From the NCBI RefSeq assembly GCF_004683965.1, contig NZ_CP038436.1:372001-436000 (forward strand): a DNA stretch of 64,000 nucleotides. The letters are read 5' to 3'. Source of the stretch: Nocardioides seonyuensis. GTDB taxonomy: Bacteria > Actinomycetota > Actinomycetes > Propionibacteriales > Nocardioidaceae. Both the position numbers and the translations under genes were made by a program. The stretch's first letter is position 1. Each line of letters begins with the position of its first letter. Under the pieces are notes generated by a model that was given only the letters and a program-made list of their open reading frames with translations, was not told where the DNA came from and ran no database searches. Of this stretch, positions 50,278 to 60,259 are shown one piece after another.

Positions 50278-51357
50278 GTGCTGTCCCGAACCCGTGTCGC
50301 CCTGACCGCCCTCACCGCCCTGGCCGCCGTCGCCGCGCCCGGCTCCACCCTGCTCGCACCCACGGCCGCCGAGGTGTCCACGACCGGCGGAGCGCCGGCG
50401 GAGCGCGTCGAGCGCGACTCGGCCGACGACGTGGTGACATCAGTGCTCGCCATCTCCGTCGACGGGCTGAACCCCACGGCACTGGGTCGCCTGGGTCGTG
50501 AGGGCACACCCCACCTGCACGCGTTCATGGACGCGGGTGCCTACACCCTCAACGCCCGCACCGAGCGTGAGCTGACCATCACCCTGCCCAACCACACCGG
50601 CATGGTGACCGGGCGCCGCGTCGAGCAGGCGACCGGCGGGCACGGCGTCACGTGGAACGACGACCGTCGACGCCCCCGCACGGTGCAGGCCGCCGCTCGG
50701 CGACCGGTCGACTCCGTCTTCGACGTCGTCCATGACGCCGGCGGCTCGACCGCCCTCTTCGCCAACAAGACCAAGTTCTCGCTGTGGGAGCGGTCGTGGG
50801 GCGACAGCATCGACAGGACGAAGATCAGCCTCGACGCGCGGCGGCTCGTGCGTGCGACGATGCGTGACCTCGAGGGCTCCGAGCGTGCGCTCAGGTTCCT
50901 CCACATCGGACTGCCCGACGCAGCCGGGCACGCCAAGGGGTTCATGTCGCGCCCCTACATGCGGGCCGTACGGCAGGTGGACGTCCTCGTCGGCGAGCTG
51001 ATCGACACCGTGATGTCCGATCCCACCCTCGCGGGGAGCGTGGCGGTGATCCTGACCGCCGATCACGGGGGCCTCGGCAAGAGCCACTCCGCGAAGGCCC
51101 GCCTGGTCAACTACAGGGTGCCGTTCATGGTGCGTGGCCCGGGTGTCGCGCCCGGAGCCGACCTCTACGACCTCAACCCCGACTACGCCGACCCCGGCAC
51201 CCGTCGGACCAGCTACGACGACGACCTCCAGCCTGTGCGCAACGGCGCCCTGGCGAACCTCGCCCTCGACTTCCTCGACCTCCCAGCGATCCCGGGCAGC
51301 GAGCACAACGCGGCGCTCGACCTCGACGTGAACGAGGTCAGCGCCCAGCGACCCTGA
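50278..51357 (+). CDS. Secreted alkaline phosphatase-fold phosphodiesterase
   Basis: 359 residues. A Sec signal peptide covers residues 1-30 (LSRTRVALTALTALAAVAA). The type I phosphodiesterase/nucleotide pyrophosphatase fold follows: SVDGLNPTALGRLG, LPNHTGMVTGRRVEQATGGHG (catalytic Thr after NH), LPDAAGHAKGF (metal Asp and His), and TADHGGLGKSH (metal Asp, His). It likely cleaves extracellular phosphodiesters; the substrate is unknown. GTG start at 50278. It is divergent from murI and 52 bases before the CotH gene. Confidence 0.87.
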   Translation: MLSRTRVALTALTALAAVAAPGSTLLAPTAAEVSTTGGAPAERVERDSADDVVTSVLAISVDGLNPTALGRLGREGTPHLHAFMDAGAYTLNARTERELTITLPNHTGMVTGRRVEQATGGHGVTWNDDRRRPRTVQAAARRPVDSVFDVVHDAGGSTALFANKTKFSLWERSWGDSIDRTKISLDARRLVRATMRDLEGSERALRFLHIGLPDAAGHAKGFMSRPYMRAVRQVDVLVGELIDTVMSDPTLAGSVAVILTADHGGLGKSHSAKARLVNYRVPFMVRGPGVAPGADLYDLNPDYADPGTRRTSYDDDLQPVRNGALANLALDFLDLPAIPGSEHNAALDLDVNEVSAQRP

Positions 51358-51409
51358 TGTCGTACAGTCGCCGCGGTGCGCGCACGGGCGCGCGGAATAT
51401 GGGGGCATC

Positions 51410-53362
51410 ATGATCCGGCGACTTTCCACGGCACTCGCCCTGACCCTGGCTGCGACCACCGCTGCGCTGCTCCCGGCCAGCTCCGTGGCCCCGGCCGCTG
51501 CCACCTCCTCGTCCGACCCGGTCGGCTGGCCCCCGGCTCCACCCGTCCAGCTCGCCATCGACACCGGGGGCCTGCCCATCGGGCGCGAGGACTACGTCCC
51601 CGGCTCCGTGACTCTCGACGGCGTCACCCACGTGACCGAGGTCCGTGGGCGCGGAAACTCCACCTGGGGCTGGGCCAAGAAGCCCTACAAGCTCAAGCTC
51701 GAGGAGGACGCCGCCCTGGTGGGCACCGTCCCCCACGACGAGTGGGTCCTCCTGGCCGGCTACGGCGACCGCAGCTCGCTGCGCACGGCTGCAGCGTTCG
51801 CGATCGCCGCGCAGACACGGTTGGCGTGGACCCCGCAGTTCCGCTTCGTGGACGTGGTGCTGAACGGCCAGTCCCAGGGCCTCTACATGCTGACCGAGCA
51901 GGTCGAGCAGGGCACCGGTCGCGTCGACCTCCCGGACGACAGCTACCTGCTCGAGATCAACCAGCGCTACCTCCGTGACGACGAGCCCGGGTTCCGCACC
52001 TCGCAGGGAACCCCCGTCGCGTTCAAGGACCCCGACGAGATCACCAAGGGCCAGCGTCGCCAGGTCCGGCGAGCCGTCACGGCCTTCGAGAAGGTGCTCT
52101 ACGGACCCCGGTTCGCCCACCCCACGCGCGGCTACGCGGCGCACATCAACGTCCGCAAGCTGATCGACTGGTACCTCGTCGAGGAGCTCTTCGCCAACCA
52201 GGACTCCAACTTCCAGTCCAGCGTCAACTTCAGCTGGATCCCGGGCAAGAAGTTCGTGTTCGGGCCCGTCTGGGACTTCGACCTCAGCGCCGGCACCCGC
52301 TGGCAGGCCTACGGCCCGCCCGACGTGTGGCAGACCCGCGTGGGCAAGCACTGGATCGCCCGGATGTTCGAGGACCCGGCGTTCTCCACCAAGGTGAAGA
52401 ACCGCTGGGCGTGGCTGCGACCCAGGGTCGAAGCCGTGATCGCCCAGATCGAGTCGGCCTCGACGGCACTCGACGCCTCGGCCGCGGTCGACTGGCAGCT
52501 CTGGCACGCCTCCGGCGACCTCGAGTGGACCCACCACGGATCGACCCGGGCCGATGAGGTCTCCTTCCTGCGCAGCTGGCTCACCCAGCGGGCCCGCTGG
52601 ATGAGTCGCAACGAGGCGCGCCTGGGTGTCACGCAGGTACGCACCCGTGAGCGGGAGCGCACCGCCTGGGTCCCGGTCCAGCTGCAGTGGGTCCAGGACG
52701 AGACGGTGACGGTCGACTACACGGTGGCCGCGGGTACGGCGACCGCGGGCACCGACTTCGTGGCCGAGGCGGGCCGCGTGTCGTTCCCGCCCGGGCAGAC
52801 CACCGGACACGTGCCGGTCCGCATCCTCGCCGACGAGGCAGGCGAAGGGACGGAGTCCGTCCTGGTGCGTCTCGATAGCGCCTCGGGCGACGTCGCGGTC
52901 GGATCCCCGCGTGGGGCAGTCGTGAGCATCGGCGCCAGCGACCAGCGCCTCGACGCCCGCATCCGCCAGGGAGGGAAGGGCCGGTTCCTCGGCACCGGCG
53001 TGGTGGACGCTCGCGGAGCGGGACAGCTGCTCTCCTCCAGGCTCCGGCGCGGCACGACTCGTGCCTACGTCGCACAGCTGACCAACACCGGCACCCACCC
53101 GATCACCCTCAGGCTGCACGGACGTTCGTCGGGGCCGCTCCGAGTCCGTTACGCCGTCGGCGGCGGGGACCCCTCCCGGCTCAGCGGCTCGCGCGGCCGG
53201 GCGGTCCGCCTGGCACCGGGACGGACCGCTCGGGTGCGCATGATGGTCTCGGCGCTCCCCGGCGCCCGCCCCGGTTCGCGGGGCAAGGCGATGCTGCGAG
53301 CGGCCTGGAACGGCGACGTCCGGGTCGCAGACATGGTTGGAGCCCGGATCCGGGTCCGTTGA
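51410..53362 (+). CDS. Secreted CotH-kinase family protein with Calx-beta domain
   Basis: 650 residues. A signal peptide ends near AAAT (residue 33). The CotH domain follows: VTEVRGRGNSTWGWAKKPYKLKLE, LLAGYGDRSSLRTAAAFAIA, LYMLTEQVEQG, NFSWIPGKKFVFGPVWDFDLSAGT (residues about 268-292, the DFD motif). Near residues 415-505 comes a Calx-beta-like module with ATAGTDFVAEAGRVSFPPGQTT. The C-terminal ~130 residues are beta-rich. CotH proteins are atypical secretory kinases in sporulating bacteria; the role in an actinobacterium is unknown. ATG start. Confidence 0.87.
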   Translation: MIRRLSTALALTLAATTAALLPASSVAPAAATSSSDPVGWPPAPPVQLAIDTGGLPIGREDYVPGSVTLDGVTHVTEVRGRGNSTWGWAKKPYKLKLEEDAALVGTVPHDEWVLLAGYGDRSSLRTAAAFAIAAQTRLAWTPQFRFVDVVLNGQSQGLYMLTEQVEQGTGRVDLPDDSYLLEINQRYLRDDEPGFRTSQGTPVAFKDPDEITKGQRRQVRRAVTAFEKVLYGPRFAHPTRGYAAHINVRKLIDWYLVEELFANQDSNFQSSVNFSWIPGKKFVFGPVWDFDLSAGTRWQAYGPPDVWQTRVGKHWIARMFEDPAFSTKVKNRWAWLRPRVEAVIAQIESASTALDASAAVDWQLWHASGDLEWTHHGSTRADEVSFLRSWLTQRARWMSRNEARLGVTQVRTRERERTAWVPVQLQWVQDETVTVDYTVAAGTATAGTDFVAEAGRVSFPPGQTTGHVPVRILADEAGEGTESVLVRLDSASGDVAVGSPRGAVVSIGASDQRLDARIRQGGKGRFLGTGVVDARGAGQLLSSRLRRGTTRAYVAQLTNTGTHPITLRLHGRSSGPLRVRYAVGGGDPSRLSGSRGRAVRLAPGRTARVRMMVSALPGARPGSRGKAMLRAAWNGDVRVADMVGARIRVR

Positions 53363-54226
53363 TCAGCGCCGTGAGCCCGACTCCCACGGGAGCGGCCACG
53401 GGTTGAAGCGGCACGCGCCGGTGCCCTTGGACTGCTGCATCATCACGGGGGCCGGCCCACCGCCGGGCGGGCAGCCCACGTGCCCGCGGCCGAGCCAGTG
53501 CCCGGTCTCGTGGTTGACGACCATGTGGCGGTAGTCGCGAAGGGACCGGCGTGCGCCGTTCCACGCCGGGGAGGCGTGCTTCCAGCGCTCCTGGTTGATG
53601 ATCACGTAGCGCCCGACACGGCACGACCATGTCGAGGAGCACGTCGACGAGAACGACGGCACCGTCGAGGCGGCGGCCAGGACCAGGGTGAAGTGACCGC
53701 CTCGGGCCACCCGGCGGAACTGCACCCCTCCTGCGCGCCACCCCCGGGCGTCCTCGAACGTCTCCTGCGCCAGTCGGCGGAACTCCGCGACGCTCGTGGT
53801 GATCGCCCCCCTCGTCGCCACCGAGTAGGTCACCCGGCGGCGCACCCCGGTGGCGTGCTCGATCCTGCGCGTGGGCCTCGAGCGTGCGATCGTCCAGACG
53901 TGCCCCTCGGCACGCACCCGCACCTCGACCCTCAGGCGGGCCCCGACGTCGAGGGGACCGAGCCGGTAGCGGCGCTCGCGGGCGCCGCGGACCGGCTCGC
54001 CGTCGCGCAGCCACCGGTAGCGCGTCTCCTCACGGGTCGGCGTCCAGCGACCTGGGTGCGCGCGCAGCACCTTGCCCTGCCGGGCAGCTCCCTCGACGGC
54101 AGGCGCCTGTGTCATGACCAGCGGGGGTCGGGCGACAGCATCGGACCGGGGCGAGGGCTCGGCCGCGTGCGCGACGGTGGGCGCAGCCAGCACGACGAGC
54201 AGGCAGGTCATCACAGCACGGAGCAT
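53363..54226 (-). CDS. Secreted DUF3152 metallopeptidase-like protein
   Basis: 287 residues. A signal peptide ends AHA-AEP near 22. Residues 35-110 form an Ig-like repeat (GKVLRAHPGRWTPTREETRYRWLRDGEPV). The C-terminal DUF3152 domain has VVNHETGHWLGRGHVGCP (about residues 243-260), matching the extended metzincin zinc motif HExxHxxGxxH with Thr-Gly in the middle. An extracellular zinc protease is probable but unproven. Its stop is one base from the convergent CotH stop. Confidence 0.87.
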   Translation of the reverse strand: MLRAVMTCLLVVLAAPTVAHAAEPSPRSDAVARPPLVMTQAPAVEGAARQGKVLRAHPGRWTPTREETRYRWLRDGEPVRGARERRYRLGPLDVGARLRVEVRVRAEGHVWTIARSRPTRRIEHATGVRRRVTYSVATRGAITTSVAEFRRLAQETFEDARGWRAGGVQFRRVARGGHFTLVLAAASTVPSFSSTCSSTWSCRVGRYVIINQERWKHASPAWNGARRSLRDYRHMVVNHETGHWLGRGHVGCPPGGGPAPVMMQQSKGTGACRFNPWPLPWESGSRR

Positions 54227-54248
54227 GCTGTCGACTCTAGGCCAACGG

Positions 54249-55217
<969 letters not shown>

Positions 55218-55490
55218 TCAGCCTCCGGCGACAGCGGGGAGCACGACGACGTGGTCGCCGTCGGAGAGCCCGGCCTCGAGGCCGCCGATGAAGCGCACGT
55301 CCTCGTCGTTGACGTAGACGTTGACGAAACGCCGCAGGTCACCCTGCTCGATGAGGCGGTCCTTGATGCCGGGGTGACTCGCCTCGAGGTCGTCGATCAA
55401 CGCGGACAGCGAGTCGCCGGACGCCTCGACCACCTTCGCGCCGTCGGTGTAGGTGCGGAGGATGGTGGGGATGCGGACCTCGATGGCCAT
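55218..55490 (-). CDS. cysO: Sulfur carrier protein CysO (MoaD/ThiS fold)
   Basis: 90 residues of ubiquitin-like fold ending in Gly-Gly (PAVAGG), the site of thiocarboxylate formation. It donates sulfur to CysM; the nascent cysteine is released by Mec. It lies 13 bases after mec and 6 bases before cysM, forming the mec-cysO-cysM operon. ATG start. Confidence 0.95.
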   Translation of the reverse strand: MAIEVRIPTILRTYTDGAKVVEASGDSLSALIDDLEASHPGIKDRLIEQGDLRRFVNVYVNDEDVRFIGGLEAGLSDGDHVVVLPAVAGG

Positions 55491-55503
55491 CAGGCGGCAC
55501 TCC

Positions 55504-55968
55504 TCATGAGTGGGGGGCTTCGTGGACGGGGAGCTGGTCGACGACCGTGACGTCTTCCTCGGTCACCTTGCCGTCGACGATTCTGTAGGACCTGAACTCG
55601 ATCGGGCCGTCGATATTCCCGCCCGCCTCGTCGAACGCCTCACGGGTGCTCACTAGCACGTAGTGTGCCCCCGGCTCGCTGGCGAGGCCGATGTCGGTGC
55701 GACTCGGGTAGGCCTCGGTCGCGGTGTGAGAGTGGTAGACCACCACCGGCTCCTCGTCGCGATCGTCCATGTCCTTGTAGAGCTGCAGCAGCTCGAGCGA
55801 GTCGAACTCGTAGAACGTGGGGCTGCCGGCGGCGTTGACCATCGGGATGAACCGCTCGGGGCGGTCGCTGCCGGCAGGGCCGGCGACGACACCACAGGCC
55901 TCGTCAGGATGGTCGCGCATGGCGTGCGCGACGATGGCGTCGTAGGTCGCCCGCTCGATGGTCAGCAC
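55504..55968 (-). CDS. mec: JAMM metallopeptidase Mec (CysO-cysteine peptidase)
   Basis: 154 residues. The JAMM zinc motif is seen as VVYHSHTATEAYPSRTDIGLA (HxH then ten residues then Asp), with the partner Glu upstream in the DEACGVVAG strand. It cleaves cysteine from the CysO-cysteine adduct. Upstream lies the sulfotransferase gene after 85 bases. Confidence 0.94.
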   Translation of the reverse strand: MLTIERATYDAIVAHAMRDHPDEACGVVAGPAGSDRPERFIPMVNAAGSPTFYEFDSLELLQLYKDMDDRDEEPVVVYHSHTATEAYPSRTDIGLASEPGAHYVLVSTREAFDEAGGNIDGPIEFRSYRIVDGKVTEEDVTVVDQLPVHEAPHS

Positions 55969-56053
55969 GGATCGAGCCTAGGCAAGCACTGCGGCCGGGG
56001 AGTCCGACGCCACCATGTGGACGGTCTCGACGGACGTCTTCCTGCGTGGCGCC

Positions 56054-56752
56054 TCAGTAGCCGAAGATCTGGTAGTCGCGGCGGTACATCGTCGCGACGA
56101 GGCCACGGAGCTCGTCCGAGACCTGACGGCCGGATGCACCCCCCGATCCGGTCTGGTTGCGGGCCTCTGCCGGCCCGGCCGGCGCGCCGATCCGCTCGCA
56201 CACCTCGGCGAAGTCGGTCGCGAACGTCTCCAGGCGACCCACGAAGTCGACGTGGTTCAGGTCGATGAGGCGGCTCTGCAGGGCGAGGTGCTGGTCGGTG
56301 CCGGGCACTGCAGCGAGGTCCTGCCCGGCGACCCACGACGCGAACTCCTCGATCCGCTGCATGCGGGCGTGGTCGGCGTCGTCGAAGCGGTAGTAGTTGG
56401 CGTTGACCACCTTGTCCTGCCATGCCGAGACGAAGCGTGCGAGGGGGTCGCGCACGAACGCGAACCTGAAGTAGTCGGCGAACAGGTCTGTGGGGTATCG
56501 AACCCGCATCGCGTGGTCCACGTCGAGCGTGACGTCGTGGGTGGTGAAGTGGTGACGGATCGTGCGGCTCGCGACCTTGGCCACGCGGAACCACACGAAG
56601 CGGTGGCCGTGGCTGACCGAGAGGTTGTAGCGCAGCGGAGAGACCCAGCCGGCGCGGTCCCCGCTCTGTGCCATCGCACGCACGGCTCGCCGGGCCTCGT
56701 CCGTCAGCTTGAACCGGTCGTCGGGCTGTGTGCGGTAGTCCTCCGGCCTCAT
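56054..56752 (-). CDS. Sulfotransferase family 2 protein
   Basis: 232 residues. The PAPS-binding motifs are recognisable: 5'-phosphosulfate loop FRVAKVASRTIRHHF (about 54-68) and the 3'-phosphate motif FAFVRDPLARFVSAWQDK (about 97-114). It would transfer sulfate to an unknown acceptor, possibly a glycan. The gene is an insertion between DUF2017 and mec compared with the mycobacterial order, and its start overlaps the DUF2017 stop by 4 bases. Acceptor and location are unknown. Confidence 0.82.
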   Translation of the reverse strand: MRPEDYRTQPDDRFKLTDEARRAVRAMAQSGDRAGWVSPLRYNLSVSHGHRFVWFRVAKVASRTIRHHFTTHDVTLDVDHAMRVRYPTDLFADYFRFAFVRDPLARFVSAWQDKVVNANYYRFDDADHARMQRIEEFASWVAGQDLAAVPGTDQHLALQSRLIDLNHVDFVGRLETFATDFAEVCERIGAPAGPAEARNQTGSGGASGRQVSDELRGLVATMYRRDYQIFGY

Positions 56753-57336
56753 GCGCTGAGTGCCTCGACGAGGCTCTCCTGGAGCCAGCCGACCCAGTCG
56801 TAGATGTCGTGGGCCTGGGCGCGGGGGTCCTCGTCGGGGAGGGCCTCCCAGAACTCCTCGTCGCCGGCCTCGACGCCGAGCCTGGTGGCCAGGGCGAGCC
56901 GGATGTCGGTGAAGGCGCGCATCCAGGTCATCGCCTGGGGCTCCTCGAGCTCGACGTCGATCATGAGGCCGTCCTCGGTGAGCTCCGCCGGCAGCCCGGC
57001 CTCCTCGAGCGTCTCGATGATGTCGCTCGCGGCCGCGGCCTTGCCGTCGCGCAGCGTGCTCTCGGTGAAGCGCCGGAAGTCAGCCGCCGACTCGTCGTCG
57101 TCGAGGTAGGCGGTCGGGAACAGCCTGGCCAGGACCGGGTCCTCCGGGATCGTCGAGGGCCCCGAGAAGTCCGACATCATGGCCTCGAACGGGTCCTGGG
57201 CGGACGAGGGAACCGCGCGCTCGTTGCGGAGCAGCTCCACCATCTGGGAGGCGAGCGACCGGAGCAGGTCGGCCTCGAAGCCCGAGAACGCCGCGATCAC
57301 CCTGCCACTGCGCTGATGGCGCTCGAAGCCGTTCAC
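56749..57336 (-). CDS. DUF2017 family protein
   Basis: 195 residues, a mostly helical actinobacterial family: SGFEADLLRSLASQMVELL near the N-terminus and IYDWVGWLQESLVEAL at the end. It corresponds to mycobacterial Rv1332, always found next to clpS; the role is unknown. GTG start at 57336, 13 bases after the clpS stop. Confidence 0.9.
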   Translation of the reverse strand: MNGFERHQRSGRVIAAFSGFEADLLRSLASQMVELLRNERAVPSSAQDPFEAMMSDFSGPSTIPEDPVLARLFPTAYLDDDESAADFRRFTESTLRDGKAAAASDIIETLEEAGLPAELTEDGLMIDVELEEPQAMTWMRAFTDIRLALATRLGVEAGDEEFWEALPDEDPRAQAHDIYDWVGWLQESLVEALSA

Positions 57337-57349
57337 GTGGCCCCCTCCC

Positions 57350-57646
57350 TCACGATGACTTCTCCATCGTGGCCCACAGGCCGTACTCGTGCATGGCCTG
57401 GACGTCGCGCTCCATCTCCTCGCGGGTGCCGGTCGACACGACGGCCCTGCCCTCGGTGTGAACCTCCATCATCAGCTTCTCGGACTTCTGCTTGCTGTAG
57501 CCGAAGTACTTCTGGAAGACGAACGAGACGTAGGACATCAGGTTGACGGGGTCGTCCCACACGATCGTCACCCACGGCTTGGCGAGGAACGTGATCTCGT
57601 CGGGCGTCAGGGTCGGCTCGACCTCGACCGGGCTTGCGGAGGACAC
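57350..57646 (-). CDS. clpS: ATP-dependent Clp protease adaptor ClpS
   Basis: 98 residues. The core [66 protein letters not shown] is the ClpS fold; the N-degron-binding Asp pair is in WDDP. It delivers N-degron substrates to ClpC/ClpP. The start is uncertain: GTG at 57646 (used) or 57652. The repeat copy at 57700-57752 lies just upstream. Confidence 0.93.
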   Translation of the reverse strand: MSSASPVEVEPTLTPDEITFLAKPWVTIVWDDPVNLMSYVSFVFQKYFGYSKQKSEKLMMEVHTEGRAVVSTGTREEMERDVQAMHEYGLWATMEKSS

Positions 57647-57699
57647 GACCACATCGTGGCACAGGGAGCGTGCGGTCCTGATCGCCGGAGTCGACATCG

Positions 57700-57752
57700 A
57701 GTGGGCAGTCGGAGACCGACTTCTGGACTCAGGACGCCTCCGAGTGCCCACT
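57700..57752. repeat. 53-bp palindromic element, copy D
   Basis: Terminal arms AGTGGGCAGTCGGAG and CTCCGAGTGCCCACT pair in 14 of 15 positions. 45 of 53 bases match copy U (58741-58793) in the same orientation. It contains the stop of the nuclease gene. Confidence 0.88.
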
Positions 57753-58703
57753 TCTTTCGACGCCGAGGCGCCGCTCCAGCCGAGCCAGCCCCGAGGGCGT
57801 GAACGTGGACTCACGCAGCAGCGCGTGCCAGGCACAGATCCGCGAGGGATCGTGGTCGCGCCCCAGGGCCGCGTCCGCGTCACGGAGGATCGAGACGCCC
57901 TGGTGGAGCACGTCGTCCCTGGTGTAGCCGCGCCGCCTCCACCCTGCGTCGGCGATGCGGATGTCCCGTTTGCGGTCCTTGCGTTGCTGCCGCCGCTCGA
58001 GGTGGTCGCCGCCGTCGTACTCGGGCAGGTGTCGGGTGCCGACCAGCCTCAGGTCGCCCTTCGCCACGAAGCCCCCCTGGTCGTCGAGCACCACGTGCTG
58101 GGGTTCGACCTCGACGCCCACACTGCGGTGGAGCTCGCGCAGCAGCACCTCGTAGATGGAGTCTGCCTTCCAATGGGACCGCGCGGTGGCGAGGAGCAGT
58201 CGCGACCGGCCCCGGGAGCCGGGCTGGGCGGCTGCCACCAGCTCGGAGACCGTCACCTCGCCCTCGCGTCTCGCAGCATCGATGAGGCACGTGAGGTCGA
58301 GCACGCCGAGGTCCGCGGCACAGGCGGCCAGGATCGCCGCAGGCGGATCCACCCGGACGCCTGCGACCTTCCTGGCCGGCGCCAGCTCCCGTCGGCGGAT
58401 CGCGCGCAGCCCGGCACGGCGGACCCTGCTGCCGAGCTCGGTCGAGACGAACACGGGCAGGCCTGCGGGCAGCGGAGGCAGCCACCAGCCCCGAAGCCTC
58501 GCTGCGGTGAGGTGGGTGAACCGCGCAGCCGCCGGCAGGACTTCCTGCCAGGCGAGGAGCTCGGCCACGAAGGCGTCCTCGGCATCGGCATGGCGTCGCG
58601 CTCCCCGGGTGACGGGCAGCCACTGTGCGCCTACGCGTTCGCCGCGCCTCGTCAACCGGACCTCGTCCACCCGGGCAGCCTGTCCGCCGCCGGGTCTCCT
58701 CAC
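57729..58703 (-). CDS. Vsr-like (DUF559-type) endonuclease between palindromic repeats
   Basis: 324 residues. The C-terminal ~110 residues read as a Vsr/DUF559 PD-(D/E)XK nuclease: [19 protein letters not shown] (catalytic Asp and Glu), then [25 protein letters not shown]. The N-terminal part is helical and resembles AbiEi-like/winged regions, but the match is uncertain. The last seven residues (SGHSEAS) and the stop are encoded by repeat copy D. Starts at GTG 58703 or 58670 are possible; the longer is used. It lies between direct 53-bp repeats, a layout expected of a mobile unit. Confidence 0.8.
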   Translation of the reverse strand: MRRPGGGQAARVDEVRLTRRGERVGAQWLPVTRGARRHADAEDAFVAELLAWQEVLPAAARFTHLTAARLRGWWLPPLPAGLPVFVSTELGSRVRRAGLRAIRRRELAPARKVAGVRVDPPAAILAACAADLGVLDLTCLIDAARREGEVTVSELVAAAQPGSRGRSRLLLATARSHWKADSIYEVLLRELHRSVGVEVEPQHVVLDDQGGFVAKGDLRLVGTRHLPEYDGGDHLERRQQRKDRKRDIRIADAGWRRRGYTRDDVLHQGVSILRDADAALGRDHDPSRICAWHALLRESTFTPSGLARLERRLGVERSGHSEAS

Positions 58704-58740
58704 ACCTGGACAGAGCCGACCTGTGGAGAGCGCTGCCTCG

Positions 58741-58793
58741 AGTGGGCACTTGGAGACCAGATTCGGGCCTCAGGCCGCCTCCGAGTGCCCACT
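58741..58793. repeat. 53-bp palindromic element, copy U
   Basis: Arms AGTGGGCACTTGGAG and CTCCGAGTGCCCACT pair at 14 of 15 positions; an inner GGCC-TCA-GGCC hairpin is present. It lies 38 bases upstream of the nuclease start and 9 bases from the DUF1697 stop. Confidence 0.88.
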
Positions 58794-58801
58794 CGGTGCG
58801 C

Positions 58802-59338
58802 TCAGCACCACTTCTGCGACACGGTGCGCAGGACGTTGAGGGTGCGGGCGGTCCCTCGGCCCAGCGCCTTGAACTCGCGGGTGTTCATGACCTTGTTGGC
58901 CTGGATGCCGCCGTCGAGGAGGACGTGCGCCGCGCGGTCCACCACGACGCAGCGCTCGCCCGGGAAGTCCAGGGCGTGCACGGCCTCGATCGCGGCGGGA
59001 TCCGGTGGCGTTGCGAAGAGCGTGACGTAGTGCTGGCCGGCCGGTGCGTGCTCCCCGTTGAGCTCCTCACCCGCGTCCGCGAGCGCGGCCGCCTCGGCGG
59101 CCGTGAACACGATCGTGGGCACCTCGAACCCCGTCTCCGCGAGGTACGACGACTCGAGCAGCGCCGCGACCCGCGCGACCGAGCGCGCCGTGTGGGTGAG
59201 GCGCACGTTGCCGGTGTTGATGTAGGTCTCGACGTCGCGGCCGCCGGCCGCCTCGGTGGCCCGCTTGATGGCGTCCTTGGGGAACTTCCGCTTCGCCCCG
59301 AGGTTTATCGCCCGGAGGAAGGCCACGTAGGTCGGCAT
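58802..59338 (-). CDS. DUF1697 family protein
   Basis: 178 residues from the ATG at 59338 (MPTYVAFLRAINLGAKRK). The conserved DUF1697 pattern TYINTGNVRLTHTARS and FTAAEAAALADAG, and a C-terminal NTREFKALGRGTARTLNVL, are present. Function unknown; a phosphate/RNA-binding role has been suggested for the family only from structure. It converges on nothing and is divergent from the glutamate ABC operon. Confidence 0.87.
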   Translation of the reverse strand: MPTYVAFLRAINLGAKRKFPKDAIKRATEAAGGRDVETYINTGNVRLTHTARSVARVAALLESSYLAETGFEVPTIVFTAAEAAALADAGEELNGEHAPAGQHYVTLFATPPDPAAIEAVHALDFPGERCVVVDRAAHVLLDGGIQANKVMNTREFKALGRGTARTLNVLRTVSQKWC

Positions 59339-59417
59339 GGTCACGATTGTGACAAGGGTTCCGCTTCGGGGCGGGTGAGGCGCGCGTGGGGGGCCGCAGG
59401 GGACTACGGTGCTGGGC

Positions 59418-60230
59418 ATGGACACTCGAAAGCTTGCGACTGCCTTCAGCGTCGCCGCCCTTGCCCTCACCGCCGCCGGCTGCGCCACCGACAGCGACAA
59501 GACCGAGACCGAGTCAGGGGTCGAGGTGGTCACCGACGAGAAGCTCACCGTGTGCACCCACCTCCCCTACGAGCCCTTCCAGTACGAGGAGGGTGGCGAG
59601 ACCGTCGGCTTCGACGTCGACCTGATGGACCTTGTCGCCGAGGACCTCGGCCTCGAGCAGACCATCGTCAACACCCCGTTCGAGACGATCGAGACCGGTC
59701 AGGCCATGTCGACCGGCCAGTGCGACATCGCGGCCGCCGGGATGACCATCACCGAGGCGCGCGACGAGGTCATCGACTTCTCCGACCCCTACTTCAACGC
59801 GACGCAGGCGCTGCTGACCAAGAAGGGTTCCGGCTACGACTCGCTGGAGTCGCTGGAGGGCAAGACGCTCGGCGTCCAGATCGGCACCACCGGTCAGCAG
59901 TACGCCGAGGAGAACGCCCCCGAGGGCGTGGAGCTGAAGGTCTTCGAGGACCTGGCGCTGCTGCTCCAGGCCGTCAAGAACGGCGGTGTCGACGCTGGCA
60001 TCAATGACAACACCGTCCTGATCGGCTACGCCGAGGAGAACCCCGACACCGAGATGACGGTGGAATTCGACACCGGTGAGCAGTACGGCTTCGGTGTCGC
60101 CCAGGGCGAGGGCGCCGAGCTTCTCGACGCCGTCAACCAGGCCCTCGCGGACGCGATTGAGGACGGCACCTACGAGGAGCTGTTCACGAAGTACTTCCCG
60201 TCCCTGGAAGTGCCCACCAACCTCGGCTGA
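59418..60230 (+). CDS. Polar amino-acid ABC transporter binding lipoprotein
   Basis: 270 residues. A lipoprotein signal ends in the lipobox LTAAGC near residue 21. The periplasmic-binding-protein type 2 domain follows, with LTVCTHLPYEPFQY, VGFDVDLMDLVAEDLG, and the final EDGTYEELFTKYFP. It delivers a polar amino acid (glutamate, glutamine or arginine type) to the permease next door. The ATG at 59418 is preferred over the GTG three codons upstream. Confidence 0.92.
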   Translation: MDTRKLATAFSVAALALTAAGCATDSDKTETESGVEVVTDEKLTVCTHLPYEPFQYEEGGETVGFDVDLMDLVAEDLGLEQTIVNTPFETIETGQAMSTGQCDIAAAGMTITEARDEVIDFSDPYFNATQALLTKKGSGYDSLESLEGKTLGVQIGTTGQQYAEENAPEGVELKVFEDLALLLQAVKNGGVDAGINDNTVLIGYAEENPDTEMTVEFDTGEQYGFGVAQGEGAELLDAVNQALADAIEDGTYEELFTKYFPSLEVPTNLG

Positions 60231-60259
60231 CCGACCTTCTCGTCTGACAGGAGGCCGTC

